NCBI GenBank assembly: GCA_950295325.1
Contig: OX485804.1
Location: 55,552,001-55,616,000 of the forward strand
DNA from: Polytrichum commune
Lineage: Eukaryota > Streptophyta > Polytrichopsida > Polytrichales > Polytrichaceae
Direction of reading: 5' to 3'
DNA length: 64,000 nt
The notes beneath the pieces were generated by a model that was not told the origin of the DNA, did not search any database, and saw only the letters and a list, made by a program, of their open reading frames with translations. Positions 1 to 11,329 of this stretch are shown in pieces. Position 1 is the first letter of the stretch, and every line of letters starts with the position of its first letter. A program made the position numbers and the translations under genes.

Positions 1-2147
1 AATTTGCTAGACAAAAGGCACCCAATAGACCATGCAAAAGGTAATGAGCATGTCTATTGGCGTCATACTCTTGGTTGTCAAGCTTAAACATGTGAACAAT
101 GATTTCCACGGACTCAAAATGAATGTGGTCAAAGTCTCACATACTCTTGGTGGTGTTGAGCCCATTCCTATGCGAGTGTGGTGCTCTCAAAGTAGACGAA
201 CCATGGTCAACCCCTAAAGATCCAAATTCCATCATATGTTCAGGGACATAATGCTGAGATGTAAGGTATTTCAGGATGAAAGACCTTAAATAAATCCATC
301 TTCTAAAAGACCTTAAGGGGGATCCTAAAGTACACTTACCTCTCCCTAAAAATACTTGATATGTTGTTTATTCTATAAAATTAGGTGGAACAATGCCCAC
401 TTACTTCAAAGAGGAAAATATTAGAACATATGAAGACTTAACATAGGGTCCCTTATTAACAATTAAATTTTTTTTATTAAAAAAACATAGGGATGTACTT
501 GATGCATACCACTATGTGGAAATAAAAAAATCACAACATATCAAGAAAGGGGTCAAGAATATTTAATTTATGTAGCATTGGATATCAAGTCTTTGTCTAC
601 TTAGACTTGGATGAGAAATAATTATCCCAAGGAATTGATTGTACATAGTCCATGACTCTTTGGAGAGGCATGCGCCTTGTGAATAGTGCTAGTGGTTGTT
701 TATAGTGGTCACTTAGACATTAGGCCAAACAATAAACCATGACTTGTTATAATAATTACATGACTTGAGGTCATGGTGTACACATTATGTTTCTTGTAGT
801 CTTGTTTTGATTGACATTTTGATCAAATTATAGTGTTTATAAACACTAGGCACGTACCGACAACATTTTATTAGGATTGTCTCACCAAGGTTCATTCCCC
901 CTATCATTTGCAATGCATCATCCAAAATCACAAATGTATGTTCTAGCTAGTTAGGGTTGCAAAAACAATTTATTTAGATTTTCTTATTGAGGTGGGGATA
1001 TGTTTAATGTTTTCTTAAGAGGCATAGGAGGGTTCTCATCTAATATGCTTATGGTGTGGATGGGATTTTGGGTGGATCAAAGCATCAACTACTAGATTGA
1101 AGTGTATGTTCTCTACTTATGATATGTGTGGGGTTGTTGGATTCAAGCCCATATGTTCTGGAACTACCAAAACATTTTGCCAAAAATATATTTTGTAGAA
1201 AGTGTAGTATACTATAAATATATGTCCTATCTTTTGTGTAAGTATCAAGAGGGCCAATGACATTGACAATAACATAAAAATCTCATAACGTACATTTATA
1301 TTAGGATCCAATACATAATATTTCTCAAATATATATCCTCATGATGCGTATGTGTACTACACAACACACTAAGTGCTTACCTCAAGAGTTAATGTAGCGC
1401 TCTAGAAGTAGTGTGCTGACACAACGCCTTGCGGGGCTGGACCTTGGAGTGTCGCCCAACTCCTGCAAATCAACAAATGGTGGTGATGATGGTCAACCAA
1501 GAATAAGGGGGTGATTAGTAACTAGGTGCCAGAAAAAAATACATATATTACTTTAGGCCCATGGGGCCTAACTAGGAGTGTTGTCGCATGTTGACACACC
1601 TTTGGCCGACAATACTATTATGCCCATAACTTCCCAAATTTTCATCCGATTTGGATAGATGAAATACCTTTGGAAAGCTATTTTTAAGGGCTTTCCACCG
1701 GTGTAAGATTTGCCTCAATCCAATAGGTTATGCGGTCTACTAGAGCCTGCCAAAGTCTACTAGAATGTTTAGCCACAAACTTGGTACTTGGGTTCACTTT
1801 AGGTGGAAAGTCCATTCTTTTGGTAGTTAGTTGGGACCCTGCACAAAGGACCAAAGGTTAGTATGAGTAGGGTATGCCTTATGAGTGTGGTTCTTTTGTG
1901 GCATTGTGGATGTAGAGGTTTAGGTTGTTATTCTTGTATTGTTAGGGTTTGTTCGAATACTCCTGCCTTCTCCCTTGCATTCTTGTCATGTCTTCCCTTC
2001 ACTATGAAGGAGATCAAACACAATGATAGGTCTAAGCTCTTTCTTGACCCCGACTTGGACTTCAAGATCAGGATTTCTCATGTGTTCATTTATTCTTGTT
2101 TGTCCAACTATAGGTGTTGGTGTTGTTGTTTTGGGTGCATGTTTTAC
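1..2147. other. AT-rich intergenic sequence, nothing recognised
   Basis: I see no credible gene, RNA or complete mobile element here. Open frames are short, overlap on both strands and carry no domain I know. The stretch ends where a truncated family 1 element begins. Confidence 0.6.
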
Positions 2148-2395
2148 CCGGGGGGTGGACTCTTCATACGATGTCCAACTAATGTGAGTGTAAGAGGCAC
2201 CAACATACATAACATACATAAGGAAGAGGTATTGTTTTTCTCTAGTTTGTACATTTAAGAAGGATATTAAATTTTATGAAGTAAGGTAATACACAAAAGG
2301 GGGCCTCAGGGTTTGGAGAAAAAAATGACAATATATGTGTTACTTCATCCATTTCACATTTTCATCCATTTTTTTCATATGTTGATAGTGTGACA
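2148..2395 (-). mobile_element. Family 1 TIR element, truncated copy D
   Basis: The segment starts with GGGGTGGACTCTTCATAC and continues with sequence (AACTAATGTGAGTGTAAGA, then GAGGTATT and TTTCTCTAG) that parallels the 45.90 kb member in the same orientation. The match fades near CATATGTTGATAGTGTG. Only about 250 bp, one terminus and the adjoining interior, are present, against about 700 bp in full copies, so this is a one-ended fragment. It has no coding capacity. The family assignment rests on reading the shared words by eye. Confidence 0.6.
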
Positions 2396-3779
2396 AATTA
2401 GTTTGTGGATTATAAATAACGAAGGGATTGAAAATGAATAGATTGTTGAAGTAGAAAATAAATTAGTTAAAAGAGTTCACGATGAAGAAATACGAGAAGG
2501 CAGTAAATTGCGGGGAGAAAGAGCCAAACTTGCTAAAGTAAAAATAAATAAAAAATGATTATGGCTAGGGAAAATGATCTAATCAAAGATGAAATAAATG
2601 ATAAGATTAATAATTTTCTTCACGAAGTTATAGTGATTCATGAATTACTGGCTGAAAATTTGTGGTAGTATAAACTACAAAATAAATCTAGCATATTAGA
2701 AATAGACAGCGATAGTGGGACAAATATAGTAGAAAAATAACTAGAACTTATCTAGGAGAGTAGCAAAGTTTATATCCATACTTTTAAGGTTGTTTATGGA
2801 CAATTGGAATGATGCAATAGGAGCTCCAAAATTACCAACAACATGGTCTAACAAACTTTTAAATTTTTTTCAGTTCTTATGTTCTATTGATGGTGTAATA
2901 GTTGATAGTGTAGCTGTATTGCTTCACAGAAATATGTATAGATGGAATAACATCTTTGCAATCTGATTCTACAACCTCATCATATGTTCCACATACAATC
3001 TAATACATCCTTATTCAATCTCATACAACCTTACCTTTTGTATAAAAATATTATTAATATTTAAGTTTTTTTACCTTGTTTGTTTGTTGTTTTAGCAAAT
3101 TCCTCACCCATCTCGCCTTAAATAACAATTAGGTGATGCACTTCAAAATCACTTTCCTTCATTCTTTCTATGTTCTTTTTTTAATTAAAGAAATCGCCAA
3201 CCTCAATCATGTTCTTCTTGGGTTTTTTTCATTTTCTTTGCTTCCTCATTTGTTGATTGTCCCTTCTTCATTCTAGCTAGTTGTTTCTATGGATTGTTGT
3301 TGTTGTTGTTGTCGTTGCCAATTCTTCCTTTTTTGGAAAATTCCAACTCTAGGAGGATTATCTAATCATCTTCATTGCAAAAAATTGAACATGGATGCAA
3401 TTGGAAGAGGAAAAAATGCACTAAAAGGAGAGGGAAGCATATTAGCATGCAACATTTGAGAAATCGATGTTGAGTTGCTCTTGAAAATTGGAGTTGCCAT
3501 TTCTTATCCATTGTGAATTATGGGATATGAGCCCAAATAAGTGTTCACAATTCAAGTTAAGCTAGGAAATTACCAAAAAAACAATGTATTGCAAGTTCTT
3601 GAGGCAGTGGATGGTTAGCGTGGATGGTGGGTTAAGAAGGGGGCGTTGGTGATTTTAAGGAGTTTGATTTAAATTATTAAGCCAGAAAAATATAAAGAAG
3701 TTAATTAGCCGGATTAAGTTGAAGATGCCATGATCAAAGGTTTTAGGGGGTTAATTGTTAGGTTAGGGATAGACTTGTG
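2396..3779. other. AT-rich intergenic sequence, nothing recognised
   Basis: The first half is purine-rich and the second pyrimidine-rich, with many short homopolymers. No reading frame longer than a few dozen codons has recognisable content. Confidence 0.55.
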
Positions 3780-4720
3780 TTTGTTTTAGGCTCTTGGATG
3801 AGGAAAGAGGAGATTTGGAGGGTCCAATGCAAGGAGATTGTCAGCTAAAATGGGGGTAGGTATCAGAGGGGTCCTGGGAACTGGAGGCGGCCTCCGCTCA
3901 AAGAGAACACACACATGGACCGGAAGAGGCAGCCAAAGGGCGGAGCCCCTGGCCAATTTCGGTGGACTTCGGTCCAGGGGACGATAAGGCAGAGAGAGGC
4001 AATGCAGGAGAGGGGGTGTGACAGCGGCTGATGAGCAGCGGAAATCTGGTTCAGGCCGTTGCATTGGCAGCTTCCACATGGGAAGTGCGGGAAGAGAAGC
4101 CGCCGAGGTAGTGCGTGGATGGAAGGAGCAGGGGCGCTCTGCGAAGGCCGATTAATCAACTGGGAGGGAAGCCATTGCGAGGCTCTAGCCGAGGCTGAGG
4201 TAGGAGAGCAGCTGAATTCCGCATGGGTTGAGATTGAAGGCTGGAGAAACAAGGGGGGGAATAAAAATGCAACACTACTAATCACGGTGTAGGGGTGTAA
4301 CGGAGAGATTCGGAGAGTCAGGAGGGAAGCCTCTACTACCAATTCTTGAGGGCCGGGTCCCAGTGAGCAAATGCGGTGGCTGTAGGATGTTTGGGATGGG
4401 TGGCAGTCCATAATGGCGGTGACAGGAAGCATATTAGAGTAACTGGGATTTACAACCAAGCCTGAGAGGATGCAGCAACGATAATGCTGGGTCGAGGTAA
4501 TACACCGACTGAGGAGGTCTGCCCCCCTGGAAGCGGACAAATTCGGGTAGCCCAACAGAAAGGTTGTTTCACCTCGGAGGCAAGCTGTGATTGCAGGGGG
4601 TTGAGAATGGTAGGAAGGGGCAACCGACTTGGTCCTAAGGTCGGTAGGTCGGTAGGTCGGCAGGTGAGCATGCGGCTCGATGCTGGTTGGTGATGTGCAT
4701 TTAGGCTCAGCATGCTATTG
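3780..4720. other. GC-rich, purine-rich island of unknown origin
   Basis: About 0.9 kb is clearly richer in G and C than its surroundings, with G concentrated on the plus strand. Several overlapping frames are open at once, including 230 codons on the minus strand (3863-4555) and 97 codons on the minus strand in another frame (3786-4079). The products are rich in Ser, Pro and Leu and match nothing I know. Simultaneous openness of several frames is expected from high GC and is weak evidence for coding. It could be a fragment of an inserted element or of a transcribed non-coding unit. I found no terminal repeats. Confidence 0.45.
4637..4663. repeat. Short GGTCGGTA minisatellite
   Basis: An 8-bp unit GGTCGGTA is repeated about three times (GGTCGGTAGGTCGGTAGGTC) inside the GC-rich island. 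It is too short for any functional inference. Confidence 0.7.
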
Positions 4721-6190
4721 GCTTGGACAAGGGGCTGCCATCGACCTTCGAGGGTTACTGTTGGGTGATTGGGTGGCCCGGCACTTGTGGTTAGTATTAC
4801 AAGCCAAGGGAGGTGGTTAGTATAGATAGTATTGAGGGACCAACCGACTTGTATTCAGAGATTGGGTAGGACTGCAAGTAGATTGGGGGGTAGTGAGGAA
4901 CAAGGAAGTACAATTAATCGGGGAAATAGGGTAGCCAAGGGCTTAGCTTAGGTTATTGTGAAGAGTAGGTTGAAGGTTTGGAGTGGATGTTGTGTGTGCT
5001 AGTGACATTGAACAAGGGGAGTATTTTTCAATACTCACATACCTTGTGAAATTTGAATAAATAAGTGTTTTGAAGCTTACATCATAAAAGGGTGGAGTGA
5101 CGAATTCTAGGATAAAGGGAACAGGCAGTATATGTGAGCCATGGGCTCTCACCTGGACTACGACGCATAAGGGTGGGGGTTTATGGCTGACATGGGACTA
5201 CTCTCCTTGCGACTCTCTACATATACTCTACATTCATGTACAGTATATTCCTCTATATTTTCAAAAAAAATCTCACACACTATTATTCAAATTATGTCAC
5301 GACAAAGATGCAAGAGAGATGAGAGAATGTTGAAAACAACGACCTTTTACACTATGGTTTGAAAATATAACATTAGTCTGTACTAAAGGGGAGCTGCCAT
5401 TGTATTTACAACACCCAACAAAAAAATTCATTCAAATTTTATGATAACAACATTTCTTTGCCATGGGCCCCTACCTCTTTCTACTAGACCACCTCTTTTA
5501 CTTTTCTCGCCGCAAAACCCGTTGGACCATGTCATCGGATTATGTAGGCCTTAAAACATGTCTTTTGGGGATCTCGACCTCCATGGTCACGCTGACATTT
5601 TTTCCTTGGTGTAAACTGAAGTGGTCCTAGGACGAGTTCAATAGCCAATCAACGCTTTTACAGGGCCTTGGGACGACTTTATGGTCCATGGTGCAAACAA
5701 CCCATGACGAACATGTGAATCTTCACTTTGATAATGAATAAGGTATTCACATAACATCCAAGTTTTAAAAGAAAAAGTGGGCTACAACATTGATCAAGAT
5801 TTGCTAACCATTTCTTACCTACCAATCACATGTTTTACATTCCCGAAGAAGCGGGCTAGTCGTCGGGGGGAAAAACTAACCATTTAAGACCCATCTACCT
5901 TACGTTATACATGAATGAAAGGGTAAATTAGTCCGTTGGCATACATGGCGCAAACTTAACTTATCAAATCATGGGAATTCGTTCGCTTGCGATCATCTGT
6001 CCAGCAGTGCCTATGTCATCTTATGTCAAAGGGGGCCCACTTTTCGAAGGGGGGCTAAAATTGTGAGGACTTCTTGTCTCATCAAACTATGGGCATATAT
6101 CCACTCTCATGCACTAAAGGACATGCTTTGTCTTCAATTGAAGCCACCGAATTGTTCTTTGGAGTCTGGCTAGAGTTGCAGTCGACAATA
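4721..6190. other. Intergenic sequence, nothing recognised
   Basis: This stretch holds moderately complex sequence without long open frames. A small palindrome, GTGAGCCATGGGCTCTCAC, lies near 5134. No transposon ends or RNA genes were recognised. Confidence 0.5.
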
Positions 6191-6194
6191 TGTT

Positions 6195-6230
6195 TAGTAG
6201 TAGTAGTAGTACTACTACTACTACTACTAT
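6195..6230. repeat. Palindromic trinucleotide microsatellite (AGT)n(ACT)n
   Basis: Several TAG/AGT triplets run directly into ACT triplets, so the tract is its own reverse complement and can fold as a hairpin with almost no loop. The tract runs inside a short open frame (6074-6268) whose Val/Leu homopolymer run is simply the repeat in translation. Confidence 0.85.
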
Positions 6231-6515
6231 ACACTTCACAGTTATGTGCGCCACTGTCACATATGTAAATGATATCGATAGCAGATATTAAAGTGTTTCG
6301 AGGAGGCTGCCCGGAACGGTGATCCTATAATAACGTGAAGATCCGGGCGGGGGAGTTGATGACCCTCACCAAATTATTATACATAACACCAGTACGTACG
6401 AGCTTGTCACTTTTGTCACAGAATCCAATGCGTGAAAAGCAATCGGGAACTGATCCAAACTATTCCAAACTATTTCTTTCGTTCCTGTGTTCTACTACCC
6501 TGATGCCATGTCGCA

Positions 6516-7297
6516 CTATCGGCATCATTTGTGGTAGTTAGTGTCACATACACAATAGCATCACTCACCCTATCTTTGAGGCGTATGCTAGGTTACATTG
6601 TTGATCAACAACTTCATCATAAGTGTCAGCTCATGACATTTGGCGTTCAAGTGTGCAAACTGGTAACTTGGCATGGGTATGGTGCAATAGTGTATCAGGT
6701 GTGTGTATGTCTGTGTCACACAATGGTCTATAAGGCCGTAGCCACACTAGGGGCCGGCAGATGAGCCGCACAGGCTAGGGTTAAGGGAGCTAGGCTAGCT
6801 CCGAAGCTAGCTGCCGGGCAGGGTTGCAGCCACACGGGCTTGGGTGGCAGAGGGAGGGTTGTGCGACAGAGGGAGGGCAGGCAGCTGCCGGGAAGCTTCC
6901 ACCTGCAGCCGGATAGCAGAGCCCTCTTCCATTCCAGGGGCTGGAGGCGAGCGGGAGAGGCCTGGTCGTGGGGCCCGGCGCCGGGGGGGTCGGAGTTCCA
7001 GCCTCCTCCCCCTGGAACTTGCTAGCTCCAGTCTGCCAGGACAGGTCAGACTCCCGCCATTGCAACTGCCGGCAATGGGGTACCTAACCCATTGCCCCGA
7101 CCAATCACAGGCCCCGATTCGGCATGCCTGCCCCTGGTGTGGTACGGCCCTAAGTTGACTAAAGCGTACATGAATGACACTTGGCATTAGAGTGCTCAAG
7201 GATATCTTCCTCCCACGTATTAAAATGTAAACACATGACACTTGCCATTAGTATGCTCGATCATAAACGGTGCACTAAATACCATAAACGGTGTAGG
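6516..7297. mobile_element. Family 4 TIR element, interrupted by a nested element
   Basis: The left end reads GTGGTAGTTAGTGTCACATA and the right end ACTAAATACCATAAACGGTG. They are imperfect inverted repeats of each other and resemble the ends of the elements at 31.84 and 62.24 kb. The right interior (AATGACACTTGGCATTAG, then GTGCTCAAGGATATCTTCCT, then TTAAAATGTAAACACATGAC) is the reverse complement of the repeated interior of the 62.24 kb copy. Removing the nested 417-bp insertion at 6734-7150 leaves about 365 bp. There is no transposase, so it is non-autonomous. The superfamily is not determined. Confidence 0.65.
6734..7150. mobile_element. GC-rich PIF/Harbinger-like MITE, nested
   Basis: The element begins GGCCGTAGCCACACTAGGGG and its other end, read on the minus strand, is GGGCCGTACCACACCAGGGG, giving TIRs of roughly 28 bp. 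It is flanked by TAA on both sides (6731-6733 and 7151-7153). A 3-bp TAA or TTA duplication with ends starting GGGCC is characteristic of PIF/Harbinger and Tourist-type elements. The 417-bp body is strikingly GC-rich against its AT-rich host and overlapping frames stay open on both strands, but none encodes a known protein. It sits inside a family 4 element. Confidence 0.8.
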
Positions 7298-7702
7298 ATA
7301 CTTAACTGTGATCACAAACAATCACTTATGGGGATCATGTGGTTTTACCACTATGTAAGTGTTTTTTTCCACTGTTCTTTTATTTATTTATTTATTTATG
7401 ATATATGAAGAGGTAGATTTAAAATCCAGATACATAGCTTTTGTAACTCACATCTACATGAAGAAAACAAAGGGTAAGACCACGCAATCTTCTCCATATG
7501 AAATAAGACGCACCAACAACCAGTTAGCCTTGTACCAACGTATGAATCTTAAGCAATTGTCATGCGTAGGAGGGAGAAATATGCAAGTCTACATATGTGA
7601 TAGATTTACACATTTTGCAGTGGTGTAGGACAATTTTATGCTTATTGTGATATCGTCGTTCACATGACTTCATGTAATCGACATGGGGTACACATAAATT
7701 AA

Positions 7703-8125
7703 GGGCCGGTTCACACAGAGTCCCCAAGTCCTAAGTCCCAGATCCACTCGAGGTCAATCCGTGCAATCGCAGCAGTTAAGATCACGAAAGTTACGACTCC
7801 CACTTCACACGTGTCCCAAGTCCTGAGTCCCAAGCATGACATGGTTGCCTACGTGGCAACACTTTTTGGAGGCCAAGGCTTGAGACTTGTGTCGAGAGTT
7901 GGGTGGAGGCAGAAAGTTACATCGAACTCGCAACACAAGTCCCGCAAACAATTTCACATAAAGTAACCAAGGCCAGACTTTAATAACAATTCAACCATAT
8001 TCTAATGATTCCTTAACGCTCAAAAGTTGGGACGTTACCTCCAGTGTTGGGACTTTACCTCCATGTTGGGACTTGCTAACGTGAGTGGGGACTTTGGGAC
8101 TTTGGGACCCCATGTGAACCGGCCC
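7703..8125. mobile_element. PIF/Harbinger-like MITE
   Basis: The left end is GGGCCGGTTCACACAGAGTC and the right end read in reverse is GGGCCGGTTCACATGGGGTC, so the TIRs agree over about 27 of 30 positions. TAA flanks both sides (7700-7702 and 8126-8128). The 423-bp body contains internal repetition of words such as CCAAGTCCTAAGTCCC and GTTGGGACTTTACCTCCA. No transposase is present. TIR start, target duplication and size all fit a non-autonomous PIF/Harbinger element. It is unrelated in its interior to the 6734-7150 element although nearly the same length. Confidence 0.85.
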
Positions 8126-8128
8126 TAA

Positions 8129-10985
8129 GGTGGGCACTAGAAGGAGCACCAGTACTAGTAGCCCCTTCCCTCGCTCGAGTGAGACCTACACCTAGTACAC
8201 GGTGCACTATATTTAAACTTCTGTAAAGGTGCTCAATGATCATGGCGTTGGTTCGCGTGCACCCGTGCATGGTGCACAATGGGACAAGCAAATGAGCCAA
8301 GCGAGCACCCTTCGTGTATATTTGGAACCTCTATCTTAGGGGACGCTTATACTCTACATATTATGGCAAGGGCGCCTAGCTAGTTCCACCCCCGCGAGAA
8401 GTCAAACATATGTATATTACGAAACTTGAGGACGATGATCGGCATCTCCTCATCTCCTCCGGCTTTAATTTCGTTTGGGTGGGCCGGATTAAAACACCGT
8501 TGGAGTTATATATATAAGTAAGCAAGCTTCCGAGCCCGACTAGTGCCAAACACTCACTTTGTTTCGACTCCACAACATGTGATGGCTAGTATTCACGCAC
8601 ACACGCCTAGCAAGTTGGTGGCCCGGCCGTGGCCTTTGATGGACGGGAGCCAGCACCTTTATGCCCTGCCTGCCACTACATACTGCTTTTTGTCAATCCT
8701 CAATCTTCTTTTTGTCAATTCATGGGAGCATAATGTGTATCTGGAATGAGTGTTTGGAATCTGGTGTGGACCACCGTAAATATATATATATGTATATGTA
8801 CATGTATATATATATATATATATTCAACCCATCGTCTCTTGAACAATGCATGTATGGGCCCCTCGTACCGAATTTACTAAGGTAGGAAAACGGGGAAAAG
8901 GTGAATGTACTCGTGTATTGAACTAGGAGTAGGGTGATTCTTGTGTGGATCCAAAATGGTTGATTGGTGAAAGTGGTGGCCCAAAAAGGATGCAGTGAGT
9001 GGTTAGATTCACACCACTTGGGGTTATTGTTGTGTGCTATTGTGTTAACTGTTTAGTGTGCATTCGTATGCAAAGTAGGATAGTTTGCTGCTTGAATTAG
9101 GGGAGAGTGTACTTGTACAAGTAGGGGGTTTGACCTACTCTGTCTCATTGGGGAACACATAACTAATACATTTAGGAAATGCAGTACAATTACAGAACAA
9201 CTTGCATTCCTCACCGTTTCCTCTACTGCATCTCCTAAAAGTATTGCACATATTTTGAGCCACTCTTTCTTGCCAAATCAACTTGTTTTTCATCATTTTC
9301 CGTAATTCTACAATACTAATCATTTGTTTTCCACATAAGTCAATGTTGCCCTTTGTATGTTCAAATACGAAACCTAGCCAGTATTGGACGGCACTATTAA
9401 CCACTCACTAAGGTTGAGGCATCATAGGCGATCAAGTCCATTCAACCGCTCCTTAGGGTCATGTAATGCCGATGTGGATGAGATTTATATTTTTTTAGGC
9501 GAATGGAGTAAGGTTTATGTCGTGGCCGCTTGTGATTGATTACCCTCCTAAGAGTTTGACAACTGTCATAGCCAAGTATTAGAGTTTTGATGAGCAATTA
9601 TGGGTTAACCTATAGATCAACTATGTGTTACCCTTATTGTACTACTTTAAAATTTGTAGCAATTTCCATATTCGTGATTTTTTTTTTCTCATTCACCTTA
9701 GAATTTGTTTCTTTTTAACAAAAAAAACAATTCCTGTTATTACACCTTGTTAACAGATGCAAACTCTTTTAGTTTAACAGCTATAGATGCCTCAACCTAA
9801 TTAAAATATCATTCTCTACGATTGGACACGGTTCAATGTTTTCTACATCATTCACAGTAAACTTCAGTCTTTCTAGTTTTCAATTCTAATCTAAGTCGAT
9901 ATATCAAGATCTCTTTCTTTTAAGCCAAACTAAACTCTGAAGTGTTTCTTATCACTACTACCCCTAGATGCAATTGATAGATATTTGCTAAATGTATCCT
10001 AAACCACAAGGACACAAAATCTATTCACAATAACTATTCCAACACCCTCAAAACTCTAGTGACATAACTCTCGGCCGCCACAAAATTTGGAAGGAAGATT
10101 CTAGACAAGCATACCTCACTTGTTAGATGTCGGGCTCAACCATAACTACTACCATTAGAATTGACAATTCAATATCTTTCTAATGGTACGCTATTTGACC
10201 TACAAAACTGGAAGTCAAAAGTAACATTCTCCATCATTTGAGCACTGGTACACTAGTGGTTGAAGCAACTAGGGCAAACTGCGTTGTTGAGACTTGAGAG
10301 GGACTTGCAATCAATAACCTAGACTTCATCATCTCTAAGTGGGGTTTATTTGAACTTCTATGTATATGATGCGTTATATTGTATGATACTATATAATACC
10401 ATAGTAAGTTAACATATATAGAGGGCAAATATACAAAGAGGGGAGTAGACATTCAGGTAACACTCAACATCTTTGTAACCTCCCCAAGTAAAAAAAGAAA
10501 ATATTAAACACATATAGAATTTTACACTTATAGAGGTAACACTTTTAGAGAGGTAGACTGTAGTACGGGTCGTGGCTCACATGCCGATAAAGTATTTACA
10601 TCCTCAGAGGGATGCATGGTACCTAATTTGCACCAGGCCTTTTTTTTCCTTCTCTTTTTACCAAAGGACCAAACATTGAATAATTTATCATAATAAAGAA
10701 AGCCTTAAGGCTAGGGCAGACTCGACTCAACTTCCTTATAACCTTTCACTGGTGCACAGATAAGTATGATAGTGGCACTAACTTAAAAGCAGGTGGCATT
10801 TCGTATGAATCAAGCAGCACTAAAAGCAATGTTGTTTGTGTGACTGTACATTCCATCATCATCCCATTTCTCTGCTGTGATACCTGGAGAGGCTTGAGAG
10901 TTAGCCTTAAATTGTGGCCACCCTATCCATTTAGCCAACAAAGCTCCAACAAGACGAGAGACTATTTTTGCTCTTGTGGGCCGGA
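8129..10985. other. Intergenic sequence, nothing recognised
   Basis: No gene or complete element was recognised. A TA-rich microsatellite lies at 8778-8822. Short open frames throughout have no known domain. Confidence 0.5.
8778..8822. repeat. AT/GT-rich dinucleotide microsatellite
   Basis: Runs of TA are interrupted by GTATATGTACATG, giving a nearly palindromic alternating purine-pyrimidine tract. Confidence 0.85.
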
Positions 10986-10989
10986 GCGG

Positions 10990-11200
10990 AGTCAATCGAA
11001 TTTCATAACGTAAGGTATGTGGCGCTATTTGAAGTTGTGGGCACATTCAACTCCACATACACTTTTGATCGATCCTTGCATCGGATCGGGAATTGTCTCA
11101 TTTCGTTAATAATTGTTAATCACAAAGATTGTCATTTCAAGATTCATAATTGAAATAGAGATGTAGAGGTTGTAAGAGATCAAAGTGTAATTCATCTTTG
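10990..11200 (+). repeat. Dispersed repeat shared with 33.59-33.76 kb
   Basis: The words AAGGTATGTGGC, TGTGGGCAC, CAACTCCA and ATCACAAAGATTGTCAT, followed by GAGATGTAGAGG and GTAAGAG, recur in the same order and orientation at 33.59-33.76 kb. This indicates a dispersed element fragment of about 200 bp. Its class cannot be told. Confidence 0.55.
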
Positions 11201-11329
11201 TAAAAAAAAAAAATTAGACCCTCTCAATTGTCTTAGTTATTGAACCTTTAATGACCTCTATCTTTTGTCACATAGTTGAATCTCATCACAACATCTGTCT
11301 CTATAATGCTCGTTCTAAACAACAAGCCT

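Noticed and set aside
3863-4555. 230-codon minus-strand frame as a protein gene
   Set aside because: It overlaps other open frames in GC-rich DNA, its composition is low in informative residues, and no domain or gene context supports it.
6807-7241. 144-codon minus-strand frame
   Set aside because: It lies within and across the boundary of a GC-rich MITE and has no domain.
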